DNA from: DATBJJ01 sp963750915
GTDB lineage: Bacteria > Acidobacteriota > Vicinamibacteria > Vicinamibacterales > 2-12-FULL-66-21
Direction of reading: 5' to 3'
Assembly: GCA_963750915.1 (NCBI GenBank)
Contig: CAVVSF010000006.1
Location: 310,001-374,000 of the forward strand
DNA: 64,000 bases
Within the stretch, counting starts at the first letter, position 1. Every line of letters begins with the position of its first letter. The notes below the pieces were generated by a model. It ran no database searches, was not told the origin of the DNA, and saw only the letters and a list, made by a program, of their open reading frames with translations. This document shows positions 9,725 through 19,209 of the stretch, piece after piece. The position numbers and the translations under genes were made by a program.

Positions 9725-10545
9725 GTCAGTTTCATGAAGTAGACGGCCGAGACCAGCGCCAGCACCGCCGCCATCAGCATCTTCACCGATCTCGCCCGCG
9801 CCCGGCCGCCGAACCACAGGCCGGCCCGCGATCCCAGCAACACCCCGAGCACGGCCGCGGCCGCCAGCGGCGGTTGGATGAACCCGTGTGCGTATTGAAT
9901 CGGCACCGAGGCCAGCGCTGTGACGCCAATCATCAGCGCGCTCGTCGCCGCGGCGGCGCGCAGCGGCACGCCGCACCAGGCGATCAGCATCGGCACCTTC
10001 AGGATGCCGCCGCCGATGCCGAGCGCACCCGAGACGACGCCGGCCACGGTCGAGACGACGAGCGCGACCGGCAGCCGCTTGACGCGGTAGGTGATCTGCC
10101 GGCCGCTCTCCTCGTCGAAGAAACGGCCGCCGAGTGGCCCCGGCTCGACCGCGGCGTCGAGCACGTTGCGGCGATCGATGCGCGTCACCATCAACACCGC
10201 GATCAGGGCCGTGACGATCGCGAACGAGACGTAGAGCGTGCGCTCGCTGAGATGCTGAAACGTCACGCCGGCAGCGAGACCGCCCGCCGCCGACGCGACC
10301 TCGAGCAGCATGCCGAGCCGCAGGTTGATCAGGTTGCGCCCCGCGGTTCCCGCCGAGACCGCGCTCGAAGTCGCGATCACCGTCATCAGGCTCGTCGCGA
10401 TCGCGATCTTCATCGGCAGGCCGACGACGCTGTTGAGGAAGGGAACCAGGAAGACGCCGCCGCCGATGCCGAGCAGCGCGCCGAGCCCGCCGGCGAGCAC
10501 GCCAGCCAGCATGACGACGGCTACCAATAAAGGAGTGATGACCAC
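9721..10545 (-). CDS. TauE/SafE family sulfite/anion exporter
   Basis: About 274 residues from a GTG at 10545; the frame stays open to 10632, but the upstream residues are polar and unlike the family. Two homologous halves each carry a glycine-rich loop: GGLGALLGIGGGVFLVPFL near the N-terminus and GALGIGGGILKVPML at ~180. This duplicated pattern and about eight hydrophobic helices define TauE/SafE (DUF81) permeases, which move sulfite, sulfonates or related anions across the inner membrane. It overlaps DUF1634 downstream and diverges from a CstB-like persulfide dioxygenase gene, which would produce sulfite; export of that sulfite is the likely job (inference). Confidence 0.88.
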   Translation of the reverse strand: MVITPLLVAVVMLAGVLAGGLGALLGIGGGVFLVPFLNSVVGLPMKIAIATSLMTVIATSSAVSAGTAGRNLINLRLGMLLEVASAAGGLAAGVTFQHLSERTLYVSFAIVTALIAVLMVTRIDRRNVLDAAVEPGPLGGRFFDEESGRQITYRVKRLPVALVVSTVAGVVSGALGIGGGILKVPMLIAWCGVPLRAAAATSALMIGVTALASVPIQYAHGFIQPPLAAAAVLGVLLGSRAGLWFGGRARARSVKMLMAAVLALVSAVYFMKLT

Positions 10546-10676
10546 GCGGTTCGAGGGCTGCAGCCGCGTCCGAACCCCGGATGCTATGATGCGAGAAGGC
10601 GACGGTCGCAGCCGCGAAGGATTGTGACACAAAGTCGCGCTGGGCCCGCGACCAACGCGGCCGGAACGTTCACCTC

Positions 10677-12047
10677 ATGTTTCAGCGGTTTTCCGACGAA
10701 GGCCTCGCTCAGACCTCCTTCCTAATCGGCTGCGATCGCACCGGCCAGGCGATGGTCGTCGATCCCCGGCGGGACATCGACGCGTACACGACGCTCGCCA
10801 GCCAGCGGGGCCTGAAGCTCACCCACGCGATTGAGACCCACACCCACGCCGACTTCGTCTCCGGGGCCCGGGAGCTTGCCGGCCGGCGGCGCCGTCGCCA
10901 TCGTCGGCCCGGGCGCGGACACGGCGTTTCCGACGCAGGAAGTGTCGCATCGGCAGGAGCTGCGCGTCGGCGACATCGTCCTCACGTTCCTGCACACGCC
11001 GGGACACACGCCTGAGCACATTTCGATCGTCGTGCGCGAACCCGGCGCGCCGGTTCGGGTCCTGACCGGCGACACGCTCTTCGTTGGTGCGGTCGGGCGG
11101 CCGGATCTGCTCGGCGAAGATCAGATGCGAACCCTCGCCGGCCAGCTGTTCACCTCGCTCTTCGACGTCCTGCTCGAGCTCGACGATGACGTCGAGGTGC
11201 ACCCGGGCCACGGCGCCGGCTCGCTCTGCGGCGCCGGCATCGGCAAGGCGCCGCACTCGACCATCGGCGGCGAGCGGGCTCACAATCCTCTCCTGCAACT
11301 GCGCGAGCGCGACGCTTTCATCGCCGCCGTTCTCGGCGACCTGCCGGACACGCCGCCGTACTTCCCGCGGATGAAGAAGGTCAATCGGCAGGGCCCGCCG
11401 GTGCTGGCGCTGGCGAACGGGGTGACGCCGCCGGCGCCGCTCGACGCCGGCCAGGTGGCGGCGCTCATCGACGCCGGCGCGCTCGTCCTCGACCTGCGCA
11501 GCGCTGAAGCGTTCGGCGCGGGCCACGTCCGTGGAGCGCTGAGCCTGACGTTCGGCCCGCGCATCGGCTACTGGGCCGGCTGGATCGTGCCGCCCGGCCG
11601 CCAGCTGCTTCTCGTCGTCGACGATCCGCGCGACGCCGAAGAAGCGCTGCGGCAACTGCTGCGCGTCGGCTTCGACGACGTCGCGGGCTACCTGGTCGGC
11701 GGCATCGACGCCTGGCGCGGCAGCGACCGCGACCTGCAGCGGCTCGAAGTCATCAGTGCCCGAACGCTGCGCGAGCGAGTCCGGCGGCGCGAGCACCGTG
11801 ACGATTGTCGACGTGAGAACGCCGCGCGAGTATCGCAGCGGCCATGTCGACGGCGCCGTCAACATCGCGGTGTCCGAGATCGCGGCACGCGCCGACGAGC
11901 TGCGCGGCCGCGGCGCCGGTCGCGACGATCTGCGAGAGCGGCCTGCGCTCGAGCCTGGCCGCCAGCCTGTTGCAGGCCGCCGGCGTCGACGCGATCAACG
12001 TCAGCGACGGCACCGCGGCCTACCGTCTGCTGGAGCCGGCGGGATGA
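10677..12047 (+). CDS. CstB-like metallo-beta-lactamase/rhodanese fusion, three frameshifts
   Basis: Read across three +1 frame changes (near 10880, 11785 and 11912), this encodes about 456 residues, the length of CstB/YrkH-type persulfide dioxygenase-sulfurtransferases. Domain 1 is a metallo-beta-lactamase fold with THTHADFVSG (residues ~59-68), HTPGHTPEH, GDTLFVG and HPGHG. Domain 2 is a rhodanese with no Cys in its loop (VVDDPRDAEE). Domain 3 is a rhodanese with an active loop CESGLRSS. Family knowledge: the enzyme oxidises low-molecular-weight persulfides to sulfite and thiosulfate. Divergence from a TauE exporter fits sulfide detoxification. The start is ATG 10677, and the stop overlaps the kinase start (ATGA). 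The broken frame is probably sequence error because every domain remains intact. Confidence 0.8.
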
Positions 12048-14348
12048 AGCTCGAACCCGGCGCCCGCATCGCCCAGTACCGAAATCGTGGCCTCGATCGG
12101 CGCCGGCGGCATGGGCCAGGTCTTCAAGGCGCGGGATTCGCGGCTCGGCCGCGACGTCGCCATCAAGGTGATGGCGCCGCACGTCGCGTCCGATCCGGAG
12201 ATGCGGCGGCGCTTCGAAACCGAAGCCCGCGCCATTGCCGCGCTGTCCCATTCGAGCATCGTCGCCATCCACGAGCTCGCGGTCGTCGACAACGTGCCGG
12301 TCGCGGTGATGGAGCTGCTCGAAGGCCAGCCGCTGCGCGAGCGCATCAGGTCCGGCCCGATGCCGTGGCAGGAGGTGGCCGAGATTGGCGCCTCGATCGC
12401 CAACGGCCTCGCCGCCGCCCACACCCGCGGCATCGTTCATCGCGATCTCAAGCCGGAGAACGTCTTTCTCACGACCGACGGCGCGGTGAAGATCCTCGAC
12501 TTCGGGCTGGCGCTCGAACGCCGCGCTCGCCGGGCTCGGACCGGACGGCCCGACCCAGGCGCATACGGCGGCGCACGTGGTGCTCGGCACGTTCGGCTAC
12601 ATGTCGCCCGAGCAGGTGACCGGCGAACGCGTCGACGCCCGCAGCGATCTTTTCGCGCTCGGCTGCGTGCTCTTCGAGATGCTGACGCGGGCGGCCGCGA
12701 TTCGGCGGCAGCACGCCGCAGGAAGTCATCGCCCGGCTGCTGCACGACAGCGGCACGCACGATCTCAAGACCCTGGAAGCAGTCGGCCCGCCCGGGCTGG
12801 CCGCCGTCATCGGTCGCTGCTGCGAGCGGCTCGCGGCGAATCGATATGACACCGCCGGCGCGGTCGCGACGGCGCTGCGGGCGCTGGTCAGCGGTACCGC
12901 GATCACCGTCGCCGCCCGGCCGCCGGCCGCGCGCGCGGGGCAAGTCGCTGGCGGTACTGCCATTCGCGAACGCCGGCGCCGATTCGTCGATCGAATACCT
13001 GACCACCGGCATCACCGAAAGCATCATCAACAGCCTGTCCCAGATCGGCGGCCTGCGCGTCGTCCCGCGCAGCCTCGTGTTCCGCTATCAGGGGCTGCAG
13101 GCGGATCCCTCCGCCATCGGCCTGGCGTTGAACGCTCGCACCATCCTGACCGGCCGCGTCAGCCAGCAGGGGGATACGCTGACGATCCAGGCCGAGCTCG
13201 TCGACACGGCAAGTGAGTCGCAGATCTGGGGCGAACAGTTCCGGCCGAAGCTCGCCGAGCTGGCGAACGTGCAGCAGGAGATCGCCTGGCAGATCTCCGA
13301 AGCGCTTCGCCTCAAGCTCTCAGGGGCGCAGCGCAAGAAGCTGCGCGCCAGGCCGGCGGTCGATCCGGCGGCGTATCAGGAGTTCCTGCGCGGACGTCAT
13401 TTCTTCAACACCTGGACGCCCGACGGATTCCGCCGCGCGCTCGATCATTTCGAGCGCGCCATCAACCAGGACCCGACCTACGCCGCCGCCTACGCCGGCG
13501 TCGGCGACACCATCGGCTGCATGTCGTATTACGGCCTGATCGTGCCGCGCGAAGGATTCCCGCGGGCGCAGGCGGCGGCGCGCAAGGCGGTCGCGCTCGA
13601 TCCCGAGCTCGCCGACGCGTACGGCACCCTGGCGATGGGGGCGCTCTTCTTTCAGTGCCGATGGGAAGAGTCGGAACGGCTGTTCCGTCAATCGATCGCG
13701 CTGAACCCGTCGCTCGCCAGCGTCCGCGCCTTCTTCGCCCTGATGCTCGCGACGGCCGGGCGCCACGACGAAGCGCTGGAGCAGGCGCAGACCGGGCGGC
13801 AGCTCGACCCGCTCTCGCCGCTCGTCAATATGTCGGTCGGCTGGGTGCTGTTCTTCGGCGGCCGCTGCGAGGAAGCGATCGCCGACCTCACGCATCAACG
13901 CGCGATCATGCGCGCTGACGGCCGCGACGAAGCCGCCAGCGTCATCATCGTCGCGCACGAGGTCCTCGGACAGTTCGAAGAGGCGGCGGCGCTGGCCGGC
14001 TCGGCCCGCTGCTTTGGCGTCGAGCTCGACGGCGAGGCGCTGCAGCGCGCCTACCGGCAAGGCGGCGTCGACGCCTACTGGCGCGAACGCCTGGCGCAGC
14101 TGGATCGTTCCGACGTGCCGTTGATCCACTACAACTACGGCGTCGTCCTCGCTCACCTCCATCGCTTCGACGAAGCGGTCGAACACCTCGCCCGGCTGGT
14201 CGAGCTCCAGCACGGCGCGCCGGTGTTCTACGCCGTCGATCCGGGGCTGTGGCCGCTCGCCGGCTACCCGGCGTTCGAGGCGCTGCTCACGCGGATTGGC
14301 GTGCCCCGGACGCCCAGGGCTTCAGCACCGCGTACAGCGCCGCGATAA
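12044..14348 (+). CDS. Ser/Thr protein kinase with TPR tail, four frameshifts
   Basis: Start ATG 12044 overlaps the preceding stop. Four +1 frame changes are needed (near 12080, 12515, 12705 and 12935). At 12079 the text CAGTACCGAAATC needs one C fewer to read QYEIVASIGAGGMG. The Hanks-type kinase domain has all key motifs: GAGGMG loop, VAIKV lysine, HRDLKPEN catalytic loop, DFG (ILDFGLAL) and GTFGYMSPEQ activation segment. No transmembrane helix is visible. After residue ~300 comes the FlgO/TolB-like segment typical of acidobacterial kinases (LAVLPFANAGADSSIEYLTTG ... ILTGRVSQQGD), then about six TPR units to the end. A cytoplasmic signalling role is likely; substrate unknown. The 3' end overlaps the convergent panE-like gene by 62 bp. 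Confidence 0.8.
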
Positions 14349-15225
14349 CCGGCGTCTCGACACCGCGAGCCGCGGCGCGACGGACGACGGCGCCCTGCAG
14401 CTGCTCCACCTCGATCCGTTTTCCCTGGGACAGATCGATGAGCAGCGACGACCGCATGGATCCGGGGATGCCTTCGATATAAGTCGAGATGCGCTGGATC
14501 GTGTCCGGCGCGACCGGCACGCCTTCGGCCCGGGCGAGACGCTCGATCTCGCGGCAGCCGTCGAGAAACGTCGCGCGGATGACCGGGTCCTGCCACAGCG
14601 GCCCGATCGGCAGCCGCGCCGCGCCGGTGAACGCCGCCAGCGACACCAGGAAGATGAACTTCTCCCACACCGGCACGCGGCCGTCGCCGACAGCTTCCGC
14701 CTGGATGTCCGCACCGGAGAGCGCCTGCTGCAGCGCGGTGACCCGCGAACTCATCCGGGGCAGCTCGCCGAAGGCTTCGCCGAAGACGATGCGGCGGTGC
14801 GTGCCCGTCTGATCGATGAGCCCTGGCTCGGTCAGCGCGGTGGCGATGTAGGTCACGCCCGCCAGCACCGCGCCCTCGCCGTAGAGGGACGCGAGCTCGC
14901 CGGCGCTCTCGACGCCGTTCTGCAGCGGCAGGATCGTCGTCCCGGCACCCACCAGCGGCGCCACCAGTGGCAGCGCCGTCGAGTTGTCGTAAGCCTTCAC
15001 CGCGAACAGGACCACGTCGACCGGACCGACGCGGCGCGTGTCCTCCTCCGCGGCGGCCTTCACGGTGAAGTCGCCCAGCAGCGGGCTGCGTATCTGCAGG
15101 CCGCGTTCGCGGATTGCCTCGAGGTGAGCGCCGCGCGCGATGAACGTGACGTCGTGGCCGGCGCGCGCCAGCTTCGCGCCATAGTAACCACCGACTGCAC
15201 CCGAACCGAGAACCGCGAACTTCAT
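14287..15225 (-). CDS. panE: 2-dehydropantoate 2-reductase (ketopantoate reductase family)
   Basis: 312 residues, normal for the family. The N-terminal Rossmann fold has GSGAVGGYYGAKLARAG, the NADPH-binding signature, and VVLFAVKAYD. The central LPLQNGVES and the C-terminal helical domain with KFIFLVSLAAFTGA (catalytic Lys and adjacent residues) and SSLLIDLSQGKRIEVEQLQG are family hallmarks. It reduces ketopantoate to pantoate in coenzyme A synthesis, although many members of this fold act on other 2-ketoacids. No other pantothenate gene is near, so the substrate assignment is moderate. Confidence 0.85.
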   Translation of the reverse strand: MKFAVLGSGAVGGYYGAKLARAGHDVTFIARGAHLEAIRERGLQIRSPLLGDFTVKAAAEEDTRRVGPVDVVLFAVKAYDNSTALPLVAPLVGAGTTILPLQNGVESAGELASLYGEGAVLAGVTYIATALTEPGLIDQTGTHRRIVFGEAFGELPRMSSRVTALQQALSGADIQAEAVGDGRVPVWEKFIFLVSLAAFTGAARLPIGPLWQDPVIRATFLDGCREIERLARAEGVPVAPDTIQRISTYIEGIPGSMRSSLLIDLSQGKRIEVEQLQGAVVRRAAARGVETPVIAALYAVLKPWASGARQSA

Positions 15226-15374
15226 CGTCGTGTAGACTCCTCCACTCGTTACACCCTATCGCAGGTTGACGCCGGTTCTGCGGCGTGTGCGCGGCGTGTG
15301 CGCCGGTGCGAGGCGCGTGCTAGAATCCAAGCCCTGAGGGCCGACGGCCCGCGCCGCCGTTTTCGGAGGGTTAC

Positions 15375-17108
15375 ATGGCCGCCCGCCTGACCGCATACGT
15401 CGTCGTTGGTATCGTTGCGGCAACGCTGATCGCCGGGTTGATGGTCGGCGCGCAGCGGGACGACAGCGACGGCCCGATCGACATCATCATTCACAACGCC
15501 GCGATCTACACCGCCGGCCCGGATGCAGAGATGGCGGAAGCGCTCGCCATCCGCGGCAACCAGATTCTGCGCGTCGGCAGCGAACGCGAGATCCTGCGTC
15601 TGCGGCGGCCGCAGACCAGCGTCATCGACGCGCGCGGCGCTGCCGTGCTGCCTGGCTTCAACGACGCCCACCTCCACCCCATCAACGGCGGCATCAGCCT
15701 CCGTCGCGTCGATCTCAGCGGCGCGGCAACGACGGAGGACGTCGAGGCGCGGATCATGGAATGGGCGGCGCAGCATGGCGACGCGGCCTGGGTCCTCGGC
15801 GGCGGCTGGTTCTACGACGCATTTCCCGGCGGCCTGCCGACCCGGCAGCAGCTCGACGCGATCGTCCCGGATCGCCCGGCGCAGATCCTGAGCTACGACA
15901 AGCACACCGCCTGGGTGAATACGAAGGCGCTCAAGCTGGCCGGCATCACGAAGCGAACGCCCAACCCGGCGCAGGGCGTAATCGTCAAGGACCCGCGGAC
16001 CGGGGAGCCAACCGGTGTACTCAAGGAAGCAGCGATCCAGCTCGTCAGCAAGCACGTGCCGGCGCTGACAAAAGCCGATCGCTCGAGCGCCCTGCGCGAC
16101 GCGCTCGCCGTAGCGCACCGCTTCGGCATCACGAGCGTTCAATCCACCGGCGATACGGCTGACGATCTCGATCTATACGCGGAAGCCAGGAAGGCCGGCG
16201 ACCTCAGCCTGCGGGTCTACTCGGCGCTGGCCGTCGACCGGCCGCTGGACGAGAAACAGCTGACCGACCTCGCGGCGACGCTCGCCGAATACCCGGACGA
16301 CCCCCTCTTGAAGGCGGGAGCGATCAAGCTCACGCTCGACGGCGTCGTCGAGTCGAACACGGCAGTGATGCTCGAGCCGTACGCGAGCGCACCCACCTCG
16401 GGCACGCCGTCGATTGACACCGACGAGTTCAACCGGCTCGTGCGGCGGCTCGACGCGCGCGGCTGGCAGGTGATGACGCACGCTGTCGGCGACGGCGCGG
16501 TGCGTATGGCGCTCAACGCTTACGAGCACGCGGTGCGCTCGAATCCCCGGCCCGAACGCGGCCGCCGGCATCGCGTCGAGCATGCCGAGTTCGTCGATGC
16601 CGCCGACGTCCCGCGGTTCGGCGCTCTTGGCGTGGTCGCCACGATGCTGCCGTTCCACGGCAGCCCGAGTCCGGCGCAGATCGACTTGTGGTCGCGGAAT
16701 CTCGGTCCCGAGCGCGCGGCGCGCGGCTGGCCCTACGCCAGCATCGCCGCCAAGGCAGGGCGCGTCGCGTTTGGCAGCGACTGGCCGGGCCTGCCGCTCG
16801 ACCCGATGCAGGTCCTCCACACCGCGGTGAATCGGACGACGCCCGAGAACCTGCCTGAAGAGAGGTGGAATCCGGGCGAGCGCATGGCGCTCGAGCCTGC
16901 GATCGACGCCTACACGTCCGGCGCCGCCTGGGCATCCTTCGACGAACAGCGCAAGGGCCACCTCGCCGCCGGCATGCTCGCCGACGTCGTTGTCCTGTCG
17001 GAGAACATCTTCGACGCGCCGACGGCCCGCCTGGCGTCGACTCGGGTGACGATGACGATCTTCGACGGCAAGATCGTCTACCGCCGCGACGGCCAGTCCA
17101 CCAACTGA
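15375..17108 (+). CDS. Amidohydrolase family protein (YtcJ-like), membrane-anchored or secreted
   Basis: 577 residues with a strong ribosome-binding site (GGAGG at 15366) before ATG 15375. A hydrophobic N-terminal helix (residues ~5-25) serves as signal or anchor. The metal-dependent hydrolase core shows HLHP (metal ligands), a middle DGVVESNTAVMLEPY segment, HAVGD, VEHAEFV and GSDWP, in the order of amidohydrolase_3/YtcJ proteins. These hydrolyse amide or ester bonds of varied substrates; the true substrate is unknown. It is monocistronic by spacing: divergent from the reductase and convergent with the carboxypeptidase at a 2-bp gap. Confidence 0.85.
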   Translation: MAARLTAYVVVGIVAATLIAGLMVGAQRDDSDGPIDIIIHNAAIYTAGPDAEMAEALAIRGNQILRVGSEREILRLRRPQTSVIDARGAAVLPGFNDAHLHPINGGISLRRVDLSGAATTEDVEARIMEWAAQHGDAAWVLGGGWFYDAFPGGLPTRQQLDAIVPDRPAQILSYDKHTAWVNTKALKLAGITKRTPNPAQGVIVKDPRTGEPTGVLKEAAIQLVSKHVPALTKADRSSALRDALAVAHRFGITSVQSTGDTADDLDLYAEARKAGDLSLRVYSALAVDRPLDEKQLTDLAATLAEYPDDPLLKAGAIKLTLDGVVESNTAVMLEPYASAPTSGTPSIDTDEFNRLVRRLDARGWQVMTHAVGDGAVRMALNAYEHAVRSNPRPERGRRHRVEHAEFVDAADVPRFGALGVVATMLPFHGSPSPAQIDLWSRNLGPERAARGWPYASIAAKAGRVAFGSDWPGLPLDPMQVLHTAVNRTTPENLPEERWNPGERMALEPAIDAYTSGAAWASFDEQRKGHLAAGMLADVVVLSENIFDAPTARLASTRVTMTIFDGKIVYRRDGQSTN

Positions 17109-17110
17109 CG

Positions 17111-18481
17111 TCAGCGAATCACGCTGTCGACGACGAACTTGCCAGGCTCGCCGCCCGGCTTCAGCAGCGCGATCCGTCCAGCCTGGCCGACCGCGATCGT
17201 CAGCGCGCTCTTCGTCTTCCACTCCGGCAGGTCGACGACCTGGCCGGCCTCAATCTTGTCATCCGCCGCGATCGCGACCGCCGTCATGCCGCTGCCGTCG
17301 ACCGTTCGCAGCGCTCCCATCGTCCGCAGATCGCCGAGGTCCTCGATGCCGAGCGACATCTGCAGCGTCCGCTTACCGTCCTGCACCTGGACACGCCGGG
17401 TGGCGCCGATGCCGATGTCAGCCGTGAACGGCGGCACGCCGGTGCCGCTGATGACGGTCGCGTTGGTGATCAGCACGTAATAGACACGCGACTCGTTCAC
17501 CGGCAGTGTTTCGTAGCGTGACGGGTCAGCCCTGGCGACGTCGCCGGTCGCGAGCGCGTCGAGTGCCGACAGCAGCGCCACGAAATTGAGGCGCACGAGG
17601 GCCGCATCCGGCTCCTCGGACGGCCAGGGGCCAGTCTCGATCAGCACGACCGGCGTTCCCCAGAGCGTGATGTTGTCGCCGAACGCGCGCACCTCGAACT
17701 CATCTTCATAGCGGCCGATCTGACCTGGCGCGAACGGTTCGAGCGCGTCGCGGATCACGGCACAGACCTGCTTGGTCAGCTTGCGCCCGGCGTTCTCGGT
17801 GCGGGCTTCGTCGAAGGCAACCGAGAGCAGTGAAATCGAGGCCGGCTTTGGCGGATCGCCGACCGACGTCCGCCAGCTCTGGTTGTGCAGGTTGAAGCCG
17901 ATCTGCGGCTTGACGCGATCCCTGAGCGCCTTCAGCGTTTTCCCCTCCGGCGTCTGCAGCCGCAGCGCGTCGCGGTTGATGTCGATGCTCTGGGCATTGC
18001 GGCGCTGAAAGCGCTCGGCGCCGTCCGGGTTGAGCATCGGCACGACGTGCAGCGTGAGCGCGCTCAGCAGGCGTTTGACCGACGCGTCGGCGCGATGGCG
18101 GCGCAGGTACTCGAACAGGTCGAAGAGCGCCGAGGTCGCCGTCGGCTCGTCGCCGTGCATCTGCGACCACAGCATGACGGCCATCGGCCCGGAGCCGACG
18201 CGCACGTAGTTGATCGAACGGCCTTCGACCGATTCGCCGATCTTCTCGAGCGTGAACAGATCCGGGCTCGCGGCGGCGACGGCCTCGAGCCGCTTTACAA
18301 CCTCGGCGTGGTCGACGAGCGGCGCCAGCGGCAGCGAGACGCGTTCGGCATCCCACAACCTGGCGAGCTCCTGCGGCGCGACGCTGCCGCCGGTCGAAGG
18401 CTGGGCCGCGAGGGGTGATGCGAGCGCCAGCGCCGCAGCGGCAAGCGCGAGTCGGCGTGAGGACTTGAAGACGCGCATCAT
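17111..18481 (-). CDS. Secreted M14-family zinc carboxypeptidase
   Basis: 456 residues beginning with a clear signal peptide (SSRRLALAAAALALASPLAAQ). The M14 zinc site is QMHGDEPT (HxxE) at ~109-113, with LNPDGAERFQRRN and SIDINRD following, and a later HNQSW region where the third His ligand is expected. The C-terminal ~130 residues are a beta-rich extension not found in minimal carboxypeptidases. Its start overlaps the upstream phosphatase stop (ATGA on the minus strand). Likely role: extracytoplasmic peptide or murein peptide trimming. Confidence 0.87.
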   Translation of the reverse strand: MMRVFKSSRRLALAAAALALASPLAAQPSTGGSVAPQELARLWDAERVSLPLAPLVDHAEVVKRLEAVAAASPDLFTLEKIGESVEGRSINYVRVGSGPMAVMLWSQMHGDEPTATSALFDLFEYLRRHRADASVKRLLSALTLHVVPMLNPDGAERFQRRNAQSIDINRDALRLQTPEGKTLKALRDRVKPQIGFNLHNQSWRTSVGDPPKPASISLLSVAFDEARTENAGRKLTKQVCAVIRDALEPFAPGQIGRYEDEFEVRAFGDNITLWGTPVVLIETGPWPSEEPDAALVRLNFVALLSALDALATGDVARADPSRYETLPVNESRVYYVLITNATVISGTGVPPFTADIGIGATRRVQVQDGKRTLQMSLGIEDLGDLRTMGALRTVDGSGMTAVAIAADDKIEAGQVVDLPEWKTKSALTIAVGQAGRIALLKPGGEPGKFVVDSVIR

Positions 18482-18987
18482 CGATAGTGAAGGTGAAGCA
18501 GCGAGGGCGCGCCGCCGCGGGTCACGATGAACAGGTTGTCGAACTCGTCGTCGCCGACAGCCACAGCCGTCGTGACGCCAAGCCGCTTCACGACGGAAGG
18601 CACCGTGTTCGAATGACCGACAACGAGGACGTTGCCCTTGGCGGCGGCAACCTGTTCGACCAGCGACGCCTCGGCGTCCGCCTTCACGACCTTGACGGTG
18701 AGGCCGAGCGCCTTGGCCAGCGGTTCGGCGGTCTGTTGCGTGCGCTTGAACTCGGTCGTGAAGATGGCGACGATGCCGGCGTCTTTCAGCGCCGTCGCCA
18801 GCGACGCCGCGCGCGCGCGGCCCGCTTCGGAGAGATCGGGATCGGTGGCCATCGTCGGCTTGGCGCCAGGCATGCTGTCGGCCCGCTCGGCGTGCCGTGC
18901 CACGAAGACCGTCTGCTGGGCCGCCGCCGGCGCGGCCAGCGCCAGCACGGCGAGCGCCGCGATGAAACGTGGGATCAGGCGCCGCAT
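18478..18987 (-). CDS. Secreted histidine-phosphatase (PGAM) family protein
   Basis: 169 residues from ATG 18987, chosen because it gives a standard signal peptide (MRRLIPRFIAALAVLALAAPAAAQ); the frame is open further upstream to 19053. The phosphatase core has ARHAER (catalytic RHxE variant of RHG), TTEFKRTQQTAEPL and VVGHSNTV (second catalytic His). The periplasmic member of a two-gene unit with the M14 peptidase, which starts within its stop. The substrate, a phosphorylated metabolite or polymer, cannot be told. Confidence 0.82.
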   Translation of the reverse strand: MRRLIPRFIAALAVLALAAPAAAQQTVFVARHAERADSMPGAKPTMATDPDLSEAGRARAASLATALKDAGIVAIFTTEFKRTQQTAEPLAKALGLTVKVVKADAEASLVEQVAAAKGNVLVVGHSNTVPSVVKRLGVTTAVAVGDDEFDNLFIVTRGGAPSLLHLHYR

Positions 18988-19086
18988 CCGTTGCGTCGGT
19001 CGCTCGCGCCGCTTCAATGTAGTTCGCTGCAGCATGGCGTCATGGTAGTGCATGAGCCCGCCGCGGTCACTCGCCGCGGAGCCGCA

Positions 19087-19204
19087 GCTCCGCGCTACGT
19101 ACGGATACGCCAGGCTCGCGTAGGCCGGAGCTCGAGCTCCGGCATCGCTCCGCGCTACGCACGGATACGTCCGGCTCTCGTAGGCCGGAGCTTCAGCTCC
19201 GGCA
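19087..19204. repeat. Two tandem 60-bp REP-like units with hairpins
   Basis: Two nearly identical units begin at 19087 and 19147, exactly 60 bp apart, each starting GCTCCGCGCTACG. Each ends in a strong palindrome, GCCGGAGCT-CG-AGCTCCGGC (19124-19143) and GCCGGAGCT-TC-AGCTCCGGC (19184-19203). They fill the gap between the divergent-facing phosphatase and the permease 3' end. They share GCTCCGCGCTACGTACGGA with the repeat at 21719, so they belong to a dispersed family. Likely a REP-type mobile or transcription-ending element. Confidence 0.85.
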
Positions 19205-19209
19205 GGTGC

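Noticed and set aside
10677..14348. Calling the MBL-rhodanese and kinase genes pseudogenes
   Set aside because: All catalytic motifs survive on either side of every break and all breaks are the same sense, which suits sequence error better than decay.
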